Shown: positions 55,882 through 64,000, numbered from the stretch's first letter. The stretch is 64,000 nucleotides of DNA from Lutimonas zeaxanthinifaciens (GCF_030503675.1 NZ_CP129964.1:1550001-1614000), one strand, 5' to 3'. Notes: a model not told the origin generated them from the letters alone. Numbers and translations are program-made.

Positions 55882-56727
55882 ATGATGAAAATGAAATTGA
55901 ACTATTTATTTGTGGTATTGCTGGGAATAGCGATTTATGCCTGTAGTGACGATGATGATCCAAAAGCACCGGATCACGACCCAGTGGCTCAGGCCCTGAT
56001 AGACGATGCAATTTTGGTTGAGTTTCTTCAAACGCATTACCTAACCGAAGAAATGGAAATCGATACGATTACCAATGGAGAAACACCTTTATATGATATC
56101 GTAAGTGTTGATGAGATTGAATACAATGATATTGATTACAAAATGTACTATTATGTAAATCAGGAAGGAACCGGTGTTCAGGCGAGCAGAAATGATTCTG
56201 TACAGGTATTATACAGAGGTTTTATGCTTGACAGTACAAAGTTTGATGAAAACACCAATTACACGACAAATAAATCCTGGTTTCATCTGCCCCAGACCAT
56301 TCCGGGGTTCAGATATGGGGTGAGCTATTACAAAGAAGGAGAAAAGGTGATTTATCCGGACGAGTCTTTTGGTTATGAAAATACGGGAAACGGAGTGTTT
56401 TTTATGCCTTCAGGCCTTGGATATGCCTATATCGGATCGATTTCAATTCCTCCGAACACACCGATCTATTATTTTATTGATCTTGGTAAAGTAATTTTTG
56501 CGGATGCCGATGGAGATTTTGTTTCGAATAACGATGAGGACGTAGATGGAGACGGAGATGTTGTTAATGACGATACGGATGGTGACGGAGTTCCTGATTA
56601 TCGTGATATTGATGACGATAATGATGGAACACCCACATTTTTGGAGGACACCAATGAAGACGGAGATCCGAGAAACGATGATACTGACGGAGACGGAATC
56701 CCCAACTATTTAGATGCTGATAGTTGA
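55882..56727 (+). CDS. FKBP-type peptidyl-prolyl isomerase lipoprotein with Ca-binding tail
   Basis: 281 residues from ATG at 55882 (a TTG at 55870 is less likely). Lipobox [10 protein letters not shown] gives the lipidated Cys about 21; an Asp-rich stretch follows. The FKBP domain (about 110-220) has [19 protein letters not shown] and [13 protein letters not shown]. After it, about 60 residues carry four or five DxDGDG-type repeats ([24 protein letters not shown]), which resemble thrombospondin type 3/calcium-binding repeats. FKBP lipoproteins of the GldI group work in Bacteroidota envelope biogenesis; identity with GldI is not claimed. Followed by a two-way terminator. Confidence 0.83.
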   Translation: MMKMKLNYLFVVLLGIAIYACSDDDDPKAPDHDPVAQALIDDAILVEFLQTHYLTEEMEIDTITNGETPLYDIVSVDEIEYNDIDYKMYYYVNQEGTGVQASRNDSVQVLYRGFMLDSTKFDENTNYTTNKSWFHLPQTIPGFRYGVSYYKEGEKVIYPDESFGYENTGNGVFFMPSGLGYAYIGSISIPPNTPIYYFIDLGKVIFADADGDFVSNNDEDVDGDGDVVNDDTDGDGVPDYRDIDDDNDGTPTFLEDTNEDGDPRNDDTDGDGIPNYLDADS

Positions 56728-56736
56728 TCGATATAA

Positions 56737-56767
56737 AAAAAAGGTTGTGAGATTCACAACCTTTTTT
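56737..56767. terminator. Bidirectional terminator between FKBP gene and cysteine desulfurase
   Basis: AAAAAAGGTTGTGA (56737-56750) and TCACAACCTTTTTT (56754-56767) form a 14-bp stem with a 3-base loop, with A-run before and T-run after, serving two convergent genes. Confidence 0.92.
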
Positions 56768-56792
56768 ATTTTCCAATGATTTCTTCTTATTT

Positions 56793-57926
56793 TCATGTCA
56801 GTGAAACCAGTGCTTCTATAACCTGATCCACTTCTTTTCTGGTATTGAATTTACTGAATGAGAAACGAACAGAAGTAAGTTTTGCGTCCTCTTCACTAAG
56901 TATGGCTCCGAGCACATGCGATCCCTTACTGCTACCACTTTGACAGGCACTGCCTCCTGATGCCGCGATTCCTTTAAGGTCAAGGTTAAATAATAACATA
57001 GGGATTTCTCTCGGGAACCTTACATTTAAAATATGAAAGGCAGATCTATCCGGGTTTTCAGACAGACCGTTGAATTCAATTCCGGGAATATTATTTCTCA
57101 GTGCTTCAATAAAATATTGCTTGAGGTCTGAAATATACAATCTATCCTCTTCAAAATGATCCAATGCCAGGGAAAGCGCTTTGGAAAGCCCTACAATGCT
57201 GTGTGTATTCTCGGTACCTGCCCGTAGTCCCATTTCCTGTTCCCCTCCATGGAGCATCGGTTCAAACTTGTATTCTTTATTGATGATAGCAAATCCCACC
57301 CCCTTGGGGCCATGAAATTTATGTGCACTTGCGGCAATGAAATCAATGGGAATTCCTTTAAGGTCAATAGGAACATGTCCGATTCCCTGAACCGTATCTG
57401 AATGAAAAAGAGTATTGGTTTTTTTACATATCTCAGAAACCCGTGATGCATCCAGAATATTTCCCAGTTCATTGTTGACCAGCATCAGGCTGACGAGTGT
57501 TTTTGTATCTCCCGAATTTAAAAGATTTTCCAATTCACCGTGATCAATTTCCCCCTGTGGGTTTACCGAGAGGTAAATGATCTCAATATCGAACTCTTTA
57601 CCCAGTGCTTCAATGGTGTGCAATACGGCATGATGCTCCAAGGGAGAACTTATTATTCTCTTTACCCCAAGCTCCTTTACCGCATTGTATAATACCATAT
57701 TGTCGGCCTCACTTCCTCCGGCTGTAAATACTACTTCTGAGGCCGAGCAATTGAAATAGGAAGCAATTTTTTTCCTTGCCGTTTCTAGCTCGGCCTTTGC
57801 TTTTCTTCCAAATCCATGCGAAGAAGAAGGATTGCCAAAATTGTCCGTCATATGCTCAGCCATTGCCCTGATCACATTTGGGTCAAGGGGCGTGGTGGCT
57901 GCATTGTCAAAATAAATTTTTTGCAT
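56793..57926 (-). CDS. Cysteine desulfurase (NifS/IscS-like)
   Basis: 377 residues, class V PLP enzyme. PLP Lys-203 lies in SAHKFHGPKG, and the sulfur-carrying Cys-328 is in GGSACQSGSSKGSHVL; the short loop with this Cys fits class I (IscS/NifS) enzymes. It makes persulfide from cysteine for Fe-S clusters or thiolated tRNA. No isc or suf partners are adjacent, so the acceptor is not known. The start lies 4 bases after a -7 box. Confidence 0.93.
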   Translation of the reverse strand: MQKIYFDNAATTPLDPNVIRAMAEHMTDNFGNPSSSHGFGRKAKAELETARKKIASYFNCSASEVVFTAGGSEADNMVLYNAVKELGVKRIISSPLEHHAVLHTIEALGKEFDIEIIYLSVNPQGEIDHGELENLLNSGDTKTLVSLMLVNNELGNILDASRVSEICKKTNTLFHSDTVQGIGHVPIDLKGIPIDFIAASAHKFHGPKGVGFAIINKEYKFEPMLHGGEQEMGLRAGTENTHSIVGLSKALSLALDHFEEDRLYISDLKQYFIEALRNNIPGIEFNGLSENPDRSAFHILNVRFPREIPMLLFNLDLKGIAASGGSACQSGSSKGSHVLGAILSEEDAKLTSVRFSFSKFNTRKEVDQVIEALVSLT

Positions 57927-57930
57927 GTGA

Positions 57931-57938
57931 CAAAAGTA
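57931..57938 (-). promoter_or_regulatory. -7 box directly before the cysteine desulfurase start
   Basis: Minus-strand TACTTTTG (57938-57931) stands only four bases before the ATG at 57926, so the transcript would begin at or within a base or two of the start codon. A TTG occurs 13 bases upstream, closer than usual. Confidence 0.55.
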
Positions 57939-57981
57939 ATTATTTTATTAGCAATACTATTTTAAAATCCGCATAAAACCT

Positions 57982-57989
57982 TACTTTTG
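57982..57989 (+). promoter_or_regulatory. -7 box for the lipoprotein gene at 58038
   Basis: TACTTTTG matches TAnnTTTG, 48 bases before the ATG. A TTT, one base from TTG, lies 18 bases upstream. It is divergent from the desulfurase promoter 43 bases away. Confidence 0.55.
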
Positions 57990-58037
57990 TGCATCTTTTA
58001 GATGGTAATTGTTTGTTGAAATTTGACTTTTCTAAGT

Positions 58038-58556
58038 ATGAAGAAGTTGTTTTTGTTGGTTGTACTTACCTTGGTTTATTCGTGTAATGACGGAGATTTG
58101 GATATTTCAAGTTTTGAATTTGAAGATGAAGTAAATATTTGTGGTACGAATAAATATACCCTTTTCAGGCTAAGTACCAATGAACAGAGAGAAGCTTTGA
58201 TTGTCACTTTAACAGATCTTCAGATCAGGAAGGATGAAGATCCGGTTCTACCTGTTAATGTTAGCGAAAATGGAGATTATACAGTTACTTACAGGCTTTT
58301 TGACGATCAGTTAACCGATAGTTATTTCTGCGCTTCGGTACCGCCGGTTGAACCCGGAGTTTTGAAGGACTGGAGAGGAGTTTCAGGAACTATTTTTGTG
58401 GTCAATGAACCGGTTTATGATACGGACGGAGAAACCATTACGGGCTGGAAGCATTATGTGGTGCTTAATGATGTAGTATTGAGGGTAGATGACCAGGAAC
58501 TTAAACTTGACGAAACTTTTGTTTACGGAACCGTTGAAACCGGACCTGCTTCTTAA
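58038..58556 (+). CDS. Small lipoprotein of unknown function
   Basis: 172 residues from ATG at 58038; a TTG at 58023 would add five residues before the signal peptide and is unlikely. Lipobox LVYSC (Cys about 16). The mature part is rich in beta strands with a pair of Cys (ICGT and YFCAS), and ends DETFVYGTVETG. No family is recognised. It overlaps the end of the convergent Smr gene by 4 bases. Confidence 0.65.
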   Translation: MKKLFLLVVLTLVYSCNDGDLDISSFEFEDEVNICGTNKYTLFRLSTNEQREALIVTLTDLQIRKDEDPVLPVNVSENGDYTVTYRLFDDQLTDSYFCASVPPVEPGVLKDWRGVSGTIFVVNEPVYDTDGETITGWKHYVVLNDVVLRVDDQELKLDETFVYGTVETGPAS

Positions 58557-59095
58557 TTTTTGTTCCTGTTTTGAAAGAGAATGACTTCAGTAGCACCTTG
58601 TCCATATTCGGAGTAGGAGGCATCATGATAAATCACAGGATATTTACTCAGTAAATTGATCAGCTCTTTTTTGAGTACGCCTGCACCCCTTCCATGAATA
58701 AAAATTATTTTTTGATGTTTTTTCGCAAGGCTTGATTCTAGGGTTTTTCTTGCAGTCTCCAGTTGAAGTGACAATTTTTCAAAGTTACTCATCCCTTTTT
58801 CTGAATCGATAAGTTCATGTATATGCAGGTCTACTTCTGTGATCAGTTCCCCTTTTTTTGATTTGCTTTTTGGCTTTTTCCTGGCAGGCTCAACAGGGCT
58901 TTCAGGTTCAAGAGTCTCAATCATATTTTTCCACTCTTTCCTGGCGACGAGCTCATGATACAGAAATTTGTAGTGAAAACCATCTGCGCTGCAAATCGTA
59001 ACAGTTTCCGCATCGATTTGGACAATTTCGCCTTCCAGTGTATCATTAACTACACTCACCTTATCTCCAATTTTAAACGGAACCTTAAATTTCAT
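58553..59095 (-). CDS. Smr-domain protein (MutS2-like C-terminal domain)
   Basis: 180 residues from ATG at 59095; a GTG at 59146 would add 17 residues but lies upstream of the -7 box at 59101-59108, so the shorter start is chosen. An N-terminal SH3-like region (MKFKVPFKIGDKVSVVND) is followed by a Lys-rich linker and an Smr domain with EVDLHIHEL and FIHGRGAGVLKKEL. Smr domains are nucleases or nucleic-acid binders; HGRGAG is the catalytic region. The role is probably DNA or RNA processing. Confidence 0.8.
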   Translation of the reverse strand: MKFKVPFKIGDKVSVVNDTLEGEIVQIDAETVTICSADGFHYKFLYHELVARKEWKNMIETLEPESPVEPARKKPKSKSKKGELITEVDLHIHELIDSEKGMSNFEKLSLQLETARKTLESSLAKKHQKIIFIHGRGAGVLKKELINLLSKYPVIYHDASYSEYGQGATEVILFQNRNKN

Positions 59096-59100
59096 ATCAG

Positions 59101-59108
59101 CAAATATA
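59101..59108 (-). promoter_or_regulatory. -7 box directly before the Smr-protein start
   Basis: Minus-strand TATATTTG (59108-59101) ends five bases before the ATG at 59095. It supports that start and suggests a leaderless transcript. Confidence 0.5.
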
Positions 59109-59153
59109 TACTTAAAAAATCGTATTTTAGATCGCTCTTCAAACACTAGCTAC

Positions 59154-59438
59154 ATGGGATTTATTACTTTCCTTGAAGAAAATATGCTTTCTTGTCAATG
59201 GAAGGAAATTGGTATGGAATGCGCAGGCTGCGGATTTCAGCGTTCGATTATTTTTCTTCTGAAGGGAGAGTTCGTGAATGCTTTCCTGATTTATCCAGCT
59301 ATCTACACCTTACTGATTATGTTCGTCTATCTTGGCCTGCATCTTAGGTTAAATTTTCAAAAGGGACACCTGATCCTGAAATGGCTTTTTGTTTTGAATG
59401 CGGCAATCATACTTTTCAATTACTTTCTTAAATTTTGA
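59154..59438 (+). CDS. DUF2752 membrane protein
   Basis: 94 residues. The CAGCGFQRS motif near residue 24 followed by two membrane helices (about 40-58 and 73-90) is the DUF2752 pattern. Function unknown. Forms a small unit with the next gene, 4 bases on. Confidence 0.75.
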   Translation: MGFITFLEENMLSCQWKEIGMECAGCGFQRSIIFLLKGEFVNAFLIYPAIYTLLIMFVYLGLHLRLNFQKGHLILKWLFVLNAAIILFNYFLKF

Positions 59439-59442
59439 TATC

Positions 59443-59763
59443 ATGTACAAAGAAAAATTACCTTACTCAAGAAGCGCCTTAATTCTGGGAATCAGTTCGA
59501 TTATAACCGCATGCTGTTGCTGGGGATTAATAGGAGTCATTCTTGGAATTATAGGTCTTACCAATGCAAATAAGGCAATTCAAATCCATGAGGAAGATCC
59601 CAATGCTTTTGACGGAATAAATAATGCACAGACAGGTAAGACGACTTCCATAATTGGTATTATCATTGGTATTTTATTAATGATATGGCATATTTATACC
59701 TTTAGTACAGGAGATTACGAGATTCTGTTTGAGGAGTATAACAATATGTTGGATGAGTATTGA
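59443..59763 (+). CDS. CCC-motif membrane protein
   Basis: 106 residues from ATG at 59443 (4 bases after the DUF2752 stop; an ATG at 59398 overlaps that gene and is unlikely). Two membrane helices (about 10-35 and 65-82); the first contains the CCCW cluster that names a small Bacteroidota family usually beside DUF2752. Function unknown; the pairing of Cys-rich small membrane proteins suggests they act together. Confidence 0.72.
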   Translation: MYKEKLPYSRSALILGISSIITACCCWGLIGVILGIIGLTNANKAIQIHEEDPNAFDGINNAQTGKTTSIIGIIIGILLMIWHIYTFSTGDYEILFEEYNNMLDEY

Positions 59764-59806
59764 TTATAAAGTATAAAATCATGAATTATTTATCTAATTT
59801 TACGGC

Positions 59807-60454
59807 ATGATAATAAATGATTCTAACAGACATAAAGGCCTGAGAAATCAGTTGGTTTCAACGATCAAGCGCAAAGGGATTAAAGATAAAATGGTACTGG
59901 ATGCTATTGCTAAAGTGCCGAGGCATCTTTTTATGGATTCGGGATTTGTCGATTTTGCCTATCAGGACAAACCCTTTCCCATTGGTGCAGATCAAACCAT
60001 TTCACAGCCCTATACGGTGGCTTTCCAAACGGAACTACTGGAAGTCAAACCTGGGCAAAAAATACTTGAAATTGGTACCGGGTCAGGTTACCAGACCGCG
60101 GTACTTATTGAATTGAAAGCACAGGTTTACAGTATAGAAAGACAAAAGGAACTTTACACTAAGGTGAAGAAGTTCCTGCCTAAGGTTGGTTATGTACCCA
60201 AGAAGATTGTTTTTGGAGATGGCTATAAGGGACTTCCTGAAGATGCTCCATTTGACGGAATAATTGTAACGGCCGGGGCACCCTATGTACCCAAAGAACT
60301 ATTGGGACAATTAAAAATAGGGGGAAAGCTGGTGATTCCGGTTGGCGATGATATTCAGGTGATGACTGTTTTTACAAGAACCGGTGAAAAGAAATTTGAA
60401 AAACTGGAGTACGGTGATTTTAGATTTGTACCGATGTTGAAAGAAAAAAATTAA
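59807..60454 (+). CDS. pcm: Protein-L-isoaspartate O-methyltransferase
   Basis: 215 residues. SAM-binding motif EIGTGSGYQTAVL, the substrate loop IGADQTISQPYTVAF and GDGYKGLPEDAPFDGIIVTAGAP. It repairs isoaspartyl residues in damaged proteins, in the cytoplasm. 14 bases before the sulfurtransferase gene. Confidence 0.94.
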   Translation: MIINDSNRHKGLRNQLVSTIKRKGIKDKMVLDAIAKVPRHLFMDSGFVDFAYQDKPFPIGADQTISQPYTVAFQTELLEVKPGQKILEIGTGSGYQTAVLIELKAQVYSIERQKELYTKVKKFLPKVGYVPKKIVFGDGYKGLPEDAPFDGIIVTAGAPYVPKELLGQLKIGGKLVIPVGDDIQVMTVFTRTGEKKFEKLEYGDFRFVPMLKEKN

Positions 60455-60468
60455 ACATCTTTTTAATT

Positions 60469-61317
60469 ATGTCTGAAATTCAGATTAAAACTCCATTGGT
60501 GGAAACGGATTGGTTGCGCAGTAATTTGAATGCATCAAACCTTGTGATTCTGGATGCAACCTTGCCTAAGGCTGTTCAGGGAAATACTGTTGAGTTGCCA
60601 CAAGTACAAATTACAGGAGCACGATTTTTTGATATTAAAAATGAATTCAGCGATGTTCATGCAACTTATCCTAATACCTGGCCTGGTGAAAAGGCGTTTG
60701 TAGAAGCGGCAAGAAGGCTTGGAATCAACCAGAAGTCAGCAATCGTGGTTTATGATGATCATGGGATCTATTCAAGCGCAAGGGCATGGTGGATGTTCCG
60801 CGCGATGGGGCATCATAATGTTGCTGTGTTAAATGGGGGACTTCCGGCCTGGATATCTATGGGTGGAATCACGGAACCAAAGGTGAGGAGCGAGTTTGAT
60901 GAAGGCGATTTTGACGGTAAATTCAACAACGATTTTATTATTGATCATAAAAAAGTGTTTAAAAACCTGCATGATGACAAGCAATTGGTTCTTGATGCCA
61001 GGGCAAAAGATCGTTTTCTGGGTGTGGTGGAGGAACCAAGAAAAGGATTACGAAGCGGACATATTCCTGGTTCCGAGAGTTTGCCTTACACGGATCTTTT
61101 AACGGATGGCACTATGCGTGATGCGAAAGAGCTGAGCAGCTTATTTTCTAAGTTTCCCAAAAAAGAAAAAGGCCTCATATTTTCTTGTGGTTCCGGAATA
61201 ACAGCCTGTGCATTAGCTTTAGGGGCTGAATTAAGCGGATTAAAGAATATATCGGTCTATGACGGGTCCTGGACAGAGTGGGGCAGTATGGACGATTTGC
61301 CCATTGAAAAGGGATAA
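60469..61317 (+). CDS. Sulfurtransferase, two rhodanese domains (MST-like)
   Basis: 282 residues. N-terminal inactive and C-terminal active rhodanese domain; active Cys-240 lies in SCGSGITA, the CGSGxT loop of 3-mercaptopyruvate sulfurtransferases rather than CRxGxR of thiosulfate enzymes. WPGEKAF, VVYDDHGIYSSARAWWMF and NGGLPAW are typical. Likely cytoplasmic cysteine-sulfur metabolism; it may relate functionally to the desulfurase at 56793. Confidence 0.9.
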   Translation: MSEIQIKTPLVETDWLRSNLNASNLVILDATLPKAVQGNTVELPQVQITGARFFDIKNEFSDVHATYPNTWPGEKAFVEAARRLGINQKSAIVVYDDHGIYSSARAWWMFRAMGHHNVAVLNGGLPAWISMGGITEPKVRSEFDEGDFDGKFNNDFIIDHKKVFKNLHDDKQLVLDARAKDRFLGVVEEPRKGLRSGHIPGSESLPYTDLLTDGTMRDAKELSSLFSKFPKKEKGLIFSCGSGITACALALGAELSGLKNISVYDGSWTEWGSMDDLPIEKG

Positions 61318-61338
61318 TGATCTAATTGCCTGAAACTT

Positions 61339-62196
61339 TTATATGGCTTTTAAACTGAGATCCATATTGCTTATCGAATGCGTAATTGCTCCTGAGGAAA
61401 TATAATCCACACCGCATTCTGCATATTTTCTTGCCGTTTGAAGTGTTATTCCACCCGAAGATTCCGTTTCACATTGCCCGGCAATGAGTTTGACCGCTTT
61501 TTCTGTGTCCTCGTAATTAAAATTATCAATGAGGATCCGGTGAATGCCATCGTGATCAAGTATGGATTCTATTTCCTCTAAACTCCTGGCTTCCACTATA
61601 ATCTTAAGATCCAGATTATTCTCCTTAAGGTAATTTTTAGTCTTTTTAATGGCCCTGTGCACTCCGCCGGCAAAATCAATATGATTGTCTTTTAGCATGA
61701 TCATGTCATACAATGCGAATCGATGATTCACACCCCCACCAATTTTAACTGCCCATTTCTCGATGGCTCTGATGCCAGGAGTTGTTTTTCTTGTATCAAG
61801 TATTTTGGTTCGGGTACCTTTTAGGAGATCAACAAATTTCTTGGTTTTGGTGGCAATTGCACTCATTCGCTGCATGGCATTTAAAACCAGTCTTTCAGCC
61901 TTTAAAATCGATTGAGAACTTCCCGTCACAAAAAACACAATATCTCCCTCATTAACCAGGGTTCCGTCATCGATAAAGGTTTCAACTTTTAAATCAGGGT
62001 CTACCTCCCTAAAAATCATCTTAGCAAATTCCACCCCGGCAATGATCCCATTCTCCTTTACAAGCAGTTTCGCTTTGCCCTTGGCATCTTTTGGAATACA
62101 GGCAAGTGAACTATGATCACCTTCACCAATATCTTCACGAATACCATTTTTAATAATTCCCTGAAGCTCAATAGACATCTGTTCTTTACTGATCAT
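61339..62196 (-). CDS. nadC: Nicotinate-nucleotide pyrophosphorylase (quinolinate phosphoribosyltransferase)
   Basis: 285 residues from ATG at 62196; a longer reading to 62295 runs through the promoter and into the divergent rlmH start, so it is rejected. NAD synthesis from quinolinate and PRPP. RTKILDTRKTTPGIR, GGGVNHRFALYDMIMLKDNH and IDNFNYEDTEKAV are signature segments. nadA and nadB are not in the window. Confidence 0.95.
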   Translation of the reverse strand: MISKEQMSIELQGIIKNGIREDIGEGDHSSLACIPKDAKGKAKLLVKENGIIAGVEFAKMIFREVDPDLKVETFIDDGTLVNEGDIVFFVTGSSQSILKAERLVLNAMQRMSAIATKTKKFVDLLKGTRTKILDTRKTTPGIRAIEKWAVKIGGGVNHRFALYDMIMLKDNHIDFAGGVHRAIKKTKNYLKENNLDLKIIVEARSLEEIESILDHDGIHRILIDNFNYEDTEKAVKLIAGQCETESSGGITLQTARKYAECGVDYISSGAITHSISNMDLSLKAI

Positions 62197-62215
62197 ATGT
62201 TTCGATTTATCATTA

Positions 62216-62246
62216 CAAAAATAAGTCTTTATATTTACCGAAACAA
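62216..62246 (-). promoter_or_regulatory. nadC promoter (TTG-N20-TATTTTTG)
   Basis: Minus-strand TTG (62246-62244) is followed after 20 bases by TATTTTTG (62223-62216), 19 bases before the nadC ATG. This also fixes the nadC start downstream of it. Confidence 0.7.
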
Positions 62247-62254
62247 TGGATTGA

Positions 62255-62728
62255 ATGAAAATCAAATTACTGGTCATAGGCAAAACGGATGACAAAAATC
62301 TACAGGTTTTAATTCAGAAGTATGAGCAGAGATTAAAGCACTATATCAAATTTGACCTGGAAATTATACCCGATATTAAGAACATCAAAAAGATGTCTGA
62401 AAAGGATCAAAAGGATAAAGAAGGTCAGTTGATACTTAAAAAGATAGCTCCGGGAGATCAGTTATGGCTTTTGGATGAAAAAGGGGAGATGTTCAGATCG
62501 GTGGAATTTTCACGATTCCTTCAAAAGAAAATGAATACAGGAGTAAAAAGATTTGTTCTTGTCATAGGAGGCCCTTATGGGTTCTCAGAAGCAGTTTACA
62601 ATAAATCGACGGGCAAGATATCCTTGTCAAAAATGACCTTTTCGCATCAAATGATCCGCTTATTTGCTGTTGAACAATTGTACAGAGCTTTTAGTATTTT
62701 AAAAAATGAGCCGTATCATCATGAATAA
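62255..62728 (+). CDS. rlmH: 23S rRNA pseudouridine-1915 N3-methyltransferase
   Basis: 157 residues, the usual size. SPOUT-fold features LWLLDEKGE, LVIGGPYGFSEAVYN and the C-terminal SLSKMTFSHQMIRLFAVEQLYRAF and NEPYHHE end. It methylates helix 69 of the large subunit. Divergent from nadC with 58 bases between starts. Confidence 0.96.
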   Translation: MKIKLLVIGKTDDKNLQVLIQKYEQRLKHYIKFDLEIIPDIKNIKKMSEKDQKDKEGQLILKKIAPGDQLWLLDEKGEMFRSVEFSRFLQKKMNTGVKRFVLVIGGPYGFSEAVYNKSTGKISLSKMTFSHQMIRLFAVEQLYRAFSILKNEPYHHE

Positions 62729-62767
62729 AACAACAATTGAATTATTTAAAGTTAGTCCCGGAACAGA

Positions 62768-63643
62768 ATGACAGGTTTTTTTGCAATTTTAGATGATATC
62801 GCAGCATTAATGGATGATGTGGCATTAATGGCAAAATTTGCTACAAAAAAAACAGCGGGTGTATTGGGAGATGATCTGGCTGTAGGTGCCGAAAAAGCGT
62901 CAAGTTTTCGTGCATCAAGAGAGTTGCCCGTGCTTTGGGCAATTACAAAAGGATCTTTTATCAACAAACTGATCATTCTTCCCTTCGCATTTTTATTAAG
63001 TGCCTATGCACCACAATTTATTGTTCCCCTATTACTTATTGGAGGAATTTATTTAAGTTTTGAAGGGGTGGAAAAAATCATACATACTTTTTTTCATAAA
63101 AAACATGAAAAAAAGGTAAAGGTTCAGTTTCAAAGTGAAGAGGAATTACTGGAAGTTGAAAAAGCAAAGATTAAAAATACCATTCTTACCGACTTTATTT
63201 TGTCTTTGGAAATCATTATGATCGCCTTAGGAACTGTAACTAACGAACCACTTATTGAACAGATTCTTGTTGTTTCCATTGTGGCAATTATAGCGACCCT
63301 TGGTGTTTACGGAATTGTTGCATTAATGGTGAGAATGGATGATGCCGGTATGAGATTGATCCAATTGGCAAGAGGTAAAAGTCAATTCATAAAATCATCT
63401 TTTGTGATTATCGGAAAGGGTTTGGTGTATTCACTTCCTAAATTGATCAAGTTACTTGCGATCATTGGAACCATAGCTATGTTACTAGTGGGAGGTGGCA
63501 TGTTCGTGCACAATATTCAGGAAATTCATGATGTCTTACACGCATTACCTATGATCGTTTCTGAGCTTTTGGTTGGGTTGTTAGTAGGTTTTATGGCCTT
63601 TCTTCTTGTTGAGGGTTTTAAGAAATTGAAAAAAGGGAAGTAA
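62768..63643 (+). CDS. DUF808-family membrane protein
   Basis: 291 residues. The opening segment FFAILDDIAALMDDVALM and the TKKTAGVLGDDLAVGAEKA region are the DUF808 (YedI) hallmark; six or more membrane helices follow. Function not known. The DDIAALMDD acidic stretch is conserved in the family. 40 bases after rlmH. Confidence 0.88.
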   Translation: MTGFFAILDDIAALMDDVALMAKFATKKTAGVLGDDLAVGAEKASSFRASRELPVLWAITKGSFINKLIILPFAFLLSAYAPQFIVPLLLIGGIYLSFEGVEKIIHTFFHKKHEKKVKVQFQSEEELLEVEKAKIKNTILTDFILSLEIIMIALGTVTNEPLIEQILVVSIVAIIATLGVYGIVALMVRMDDAGMRLIQLARGKSQFIKSSFVIIGKGLVYSLPKLIKLLAIIGTIAMLLVGGGMFVHNIQEIHDVLHALPMIVSELLVGLLVGFMAFLLVEGFKKLKKGK

Positions 63644-63781
63644 CGGAAACGGATCAGTATTTAATCCGATAGACAATTTAAAGTTTTCAAAATGATCCTA
63701 TTGAATTCAGATTGTTTTGTTGGATTATTCTATTTCTGCAACGGGACAATTATTTTTGTTAAATTTACTGAAAAGGATCAG

Positions 63782-64000
63782 ATGTCGAGTTTTAAATTTA
63801 TTATTGCAAGAAAATATAATACTGCTTTTATGGGCTTACTAAGCCAATTGATACTATTTATTTTGTTAATTTTTTCAAGTTCATGCCGGTTCGATGAAAA
63901 CAAGGATCAAATTGAATCTTTGAACTGGACAGACCGTCAAATCAATTATAAACTACCTGATTCTATGCAGACTGGAACATCTTATCTTTCGGTTTATTCT
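63782..64000 (+). CDS. DUF3124-like lipoprotein, 5' part only
   Basis: The ORF is open to the window edge. Two starts are possible: ATG at 63782 or ATG at 63830; the second (MGLLSQLILFILLIFSSSC) gives a normal signal peptide with a lipobox SSSC and is preferred. The mature part reads LPDSMQTGTSYLSVYS, the phrase at the start of the DUF3124 domain in Bacteroidota lipoproteins. Function unknown; the rest lies outside. Confidence 0.65.
   Translation, partial: MSSFKFIIARKYNTAFMGLLSQLILFILLIFSSSCRFDENKDQIESLNWTDRQINYKLPDSMQTGTSYLSVYS

Noticed and set aside
56521-56725. Repetitive DNA at the end of the FKBP gene considered as a tandem array
   Set aside because: The repetition follows from the Asp/Gly codons of calcium-type repeats; units are not identical at DNA level.
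59096-59146. GTG start giving a 197-residue Smr protein
   Set aside because: The -7 box at 59101-59108 lies downstream of the GTG, and MKFKVPFKIGD is the natural start.
62197-62295. Longer N-terminus for NadC
   Set aside because: It would overlap the promoter and the divergent rlmH start and is not part of the NadC fold.
1-64000. CRISPR arrays, tRNA or rRNA genes, insertion sequences, phage genes
   Set aside because: No spaced direct repeats, cloverleaf-like segments, rRNA-like sequence, transposase or phage motifs were found; gaps are mostly under 250 bases.

Overview
This window reads as a chromosomal segment of a marine-type member of the Flavobacteriaceae (Bacteroidota). The reasons are the A+T-rich DNA, the lack of Shine-Dalgarno sequences, promoters of the Bacteroidota type (TAnnTTTG at -7, sometimes with TTG or TTTG 17-20 bases upstream), many lipoproteins, a PorV/PorQ-family outer-membrane protein, an Lnb-type lipoprotein N-acyltransferase, and enzyme families and gene orders typical of the group. 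I see no rRNA, tRNA, CRISPR array, prophage or insertion sequence. Coding density is high and no gene looks broken; the genes at both edges are cut by the window.

Layout. 1-3441: the end of a surface-polysaccharide cluster (DegT-type aminotransferase, WecB-type epimerase, large membrane UDP-GlcNAc 4,6-dehydratase). 3513-8193: envelope genes (Lnb, a leucine-rich-repeat lipoprotein, PorV/PorQ protein, YheT hydrolase). 8202-16395: rmuC, an acyltransferase, a potassium channel, gcvT, two peptidases and an Omp85-like barrel. 16416-21284: the threonine operon thrA-thrB-thrC, read leftwards and preceded by a 24-codon threonine-rich leader ORF. 21554-28832: HdeD-like protein, clpC, gyrA and a TPR protein. 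28892-44355: mixed housekeeping and exported proteins (NlpC/P60 hydrolase, thiolase, PgpH-type HD phosphohydrolase, S10 and DUF885 peptidases, serine hydrolase, lysA, pepT, and a three-gene group of exported proteins). 44421-45302: patatin-like phospholipase. 45369-52991: a complete histidine operon hisG-D-C-B-H-A-F-IE plus a thioesterase, headed by an 18-codon leader ORF with five His codons and a classical attenuator. 53000-64000: HAD phosphatase, typA, FKBP lipoprotein, cysteine desulfurase, Smr protein, pcm, sulfurtransferase, nadC, rlmH, a DUF808 protein and the start of a DUF3124-like lipoprotein.

The most interesting content is regulatory. Two amino-acid operons in one window each carry a short upstream ORF packed with codons for the operon's product. 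For his, the competing RNA structures can be written out base by base. For thr, the peptide is clear but no standard terminator is visible. Several genes also have the -7 box only 4-7 bases before the start codon, which suggests leaderless mRNAs. Two exported-protein genes appear to start with TTG because no in-frame ATG is available. Function calls rest on family motifs read by eye; no database search was possible.
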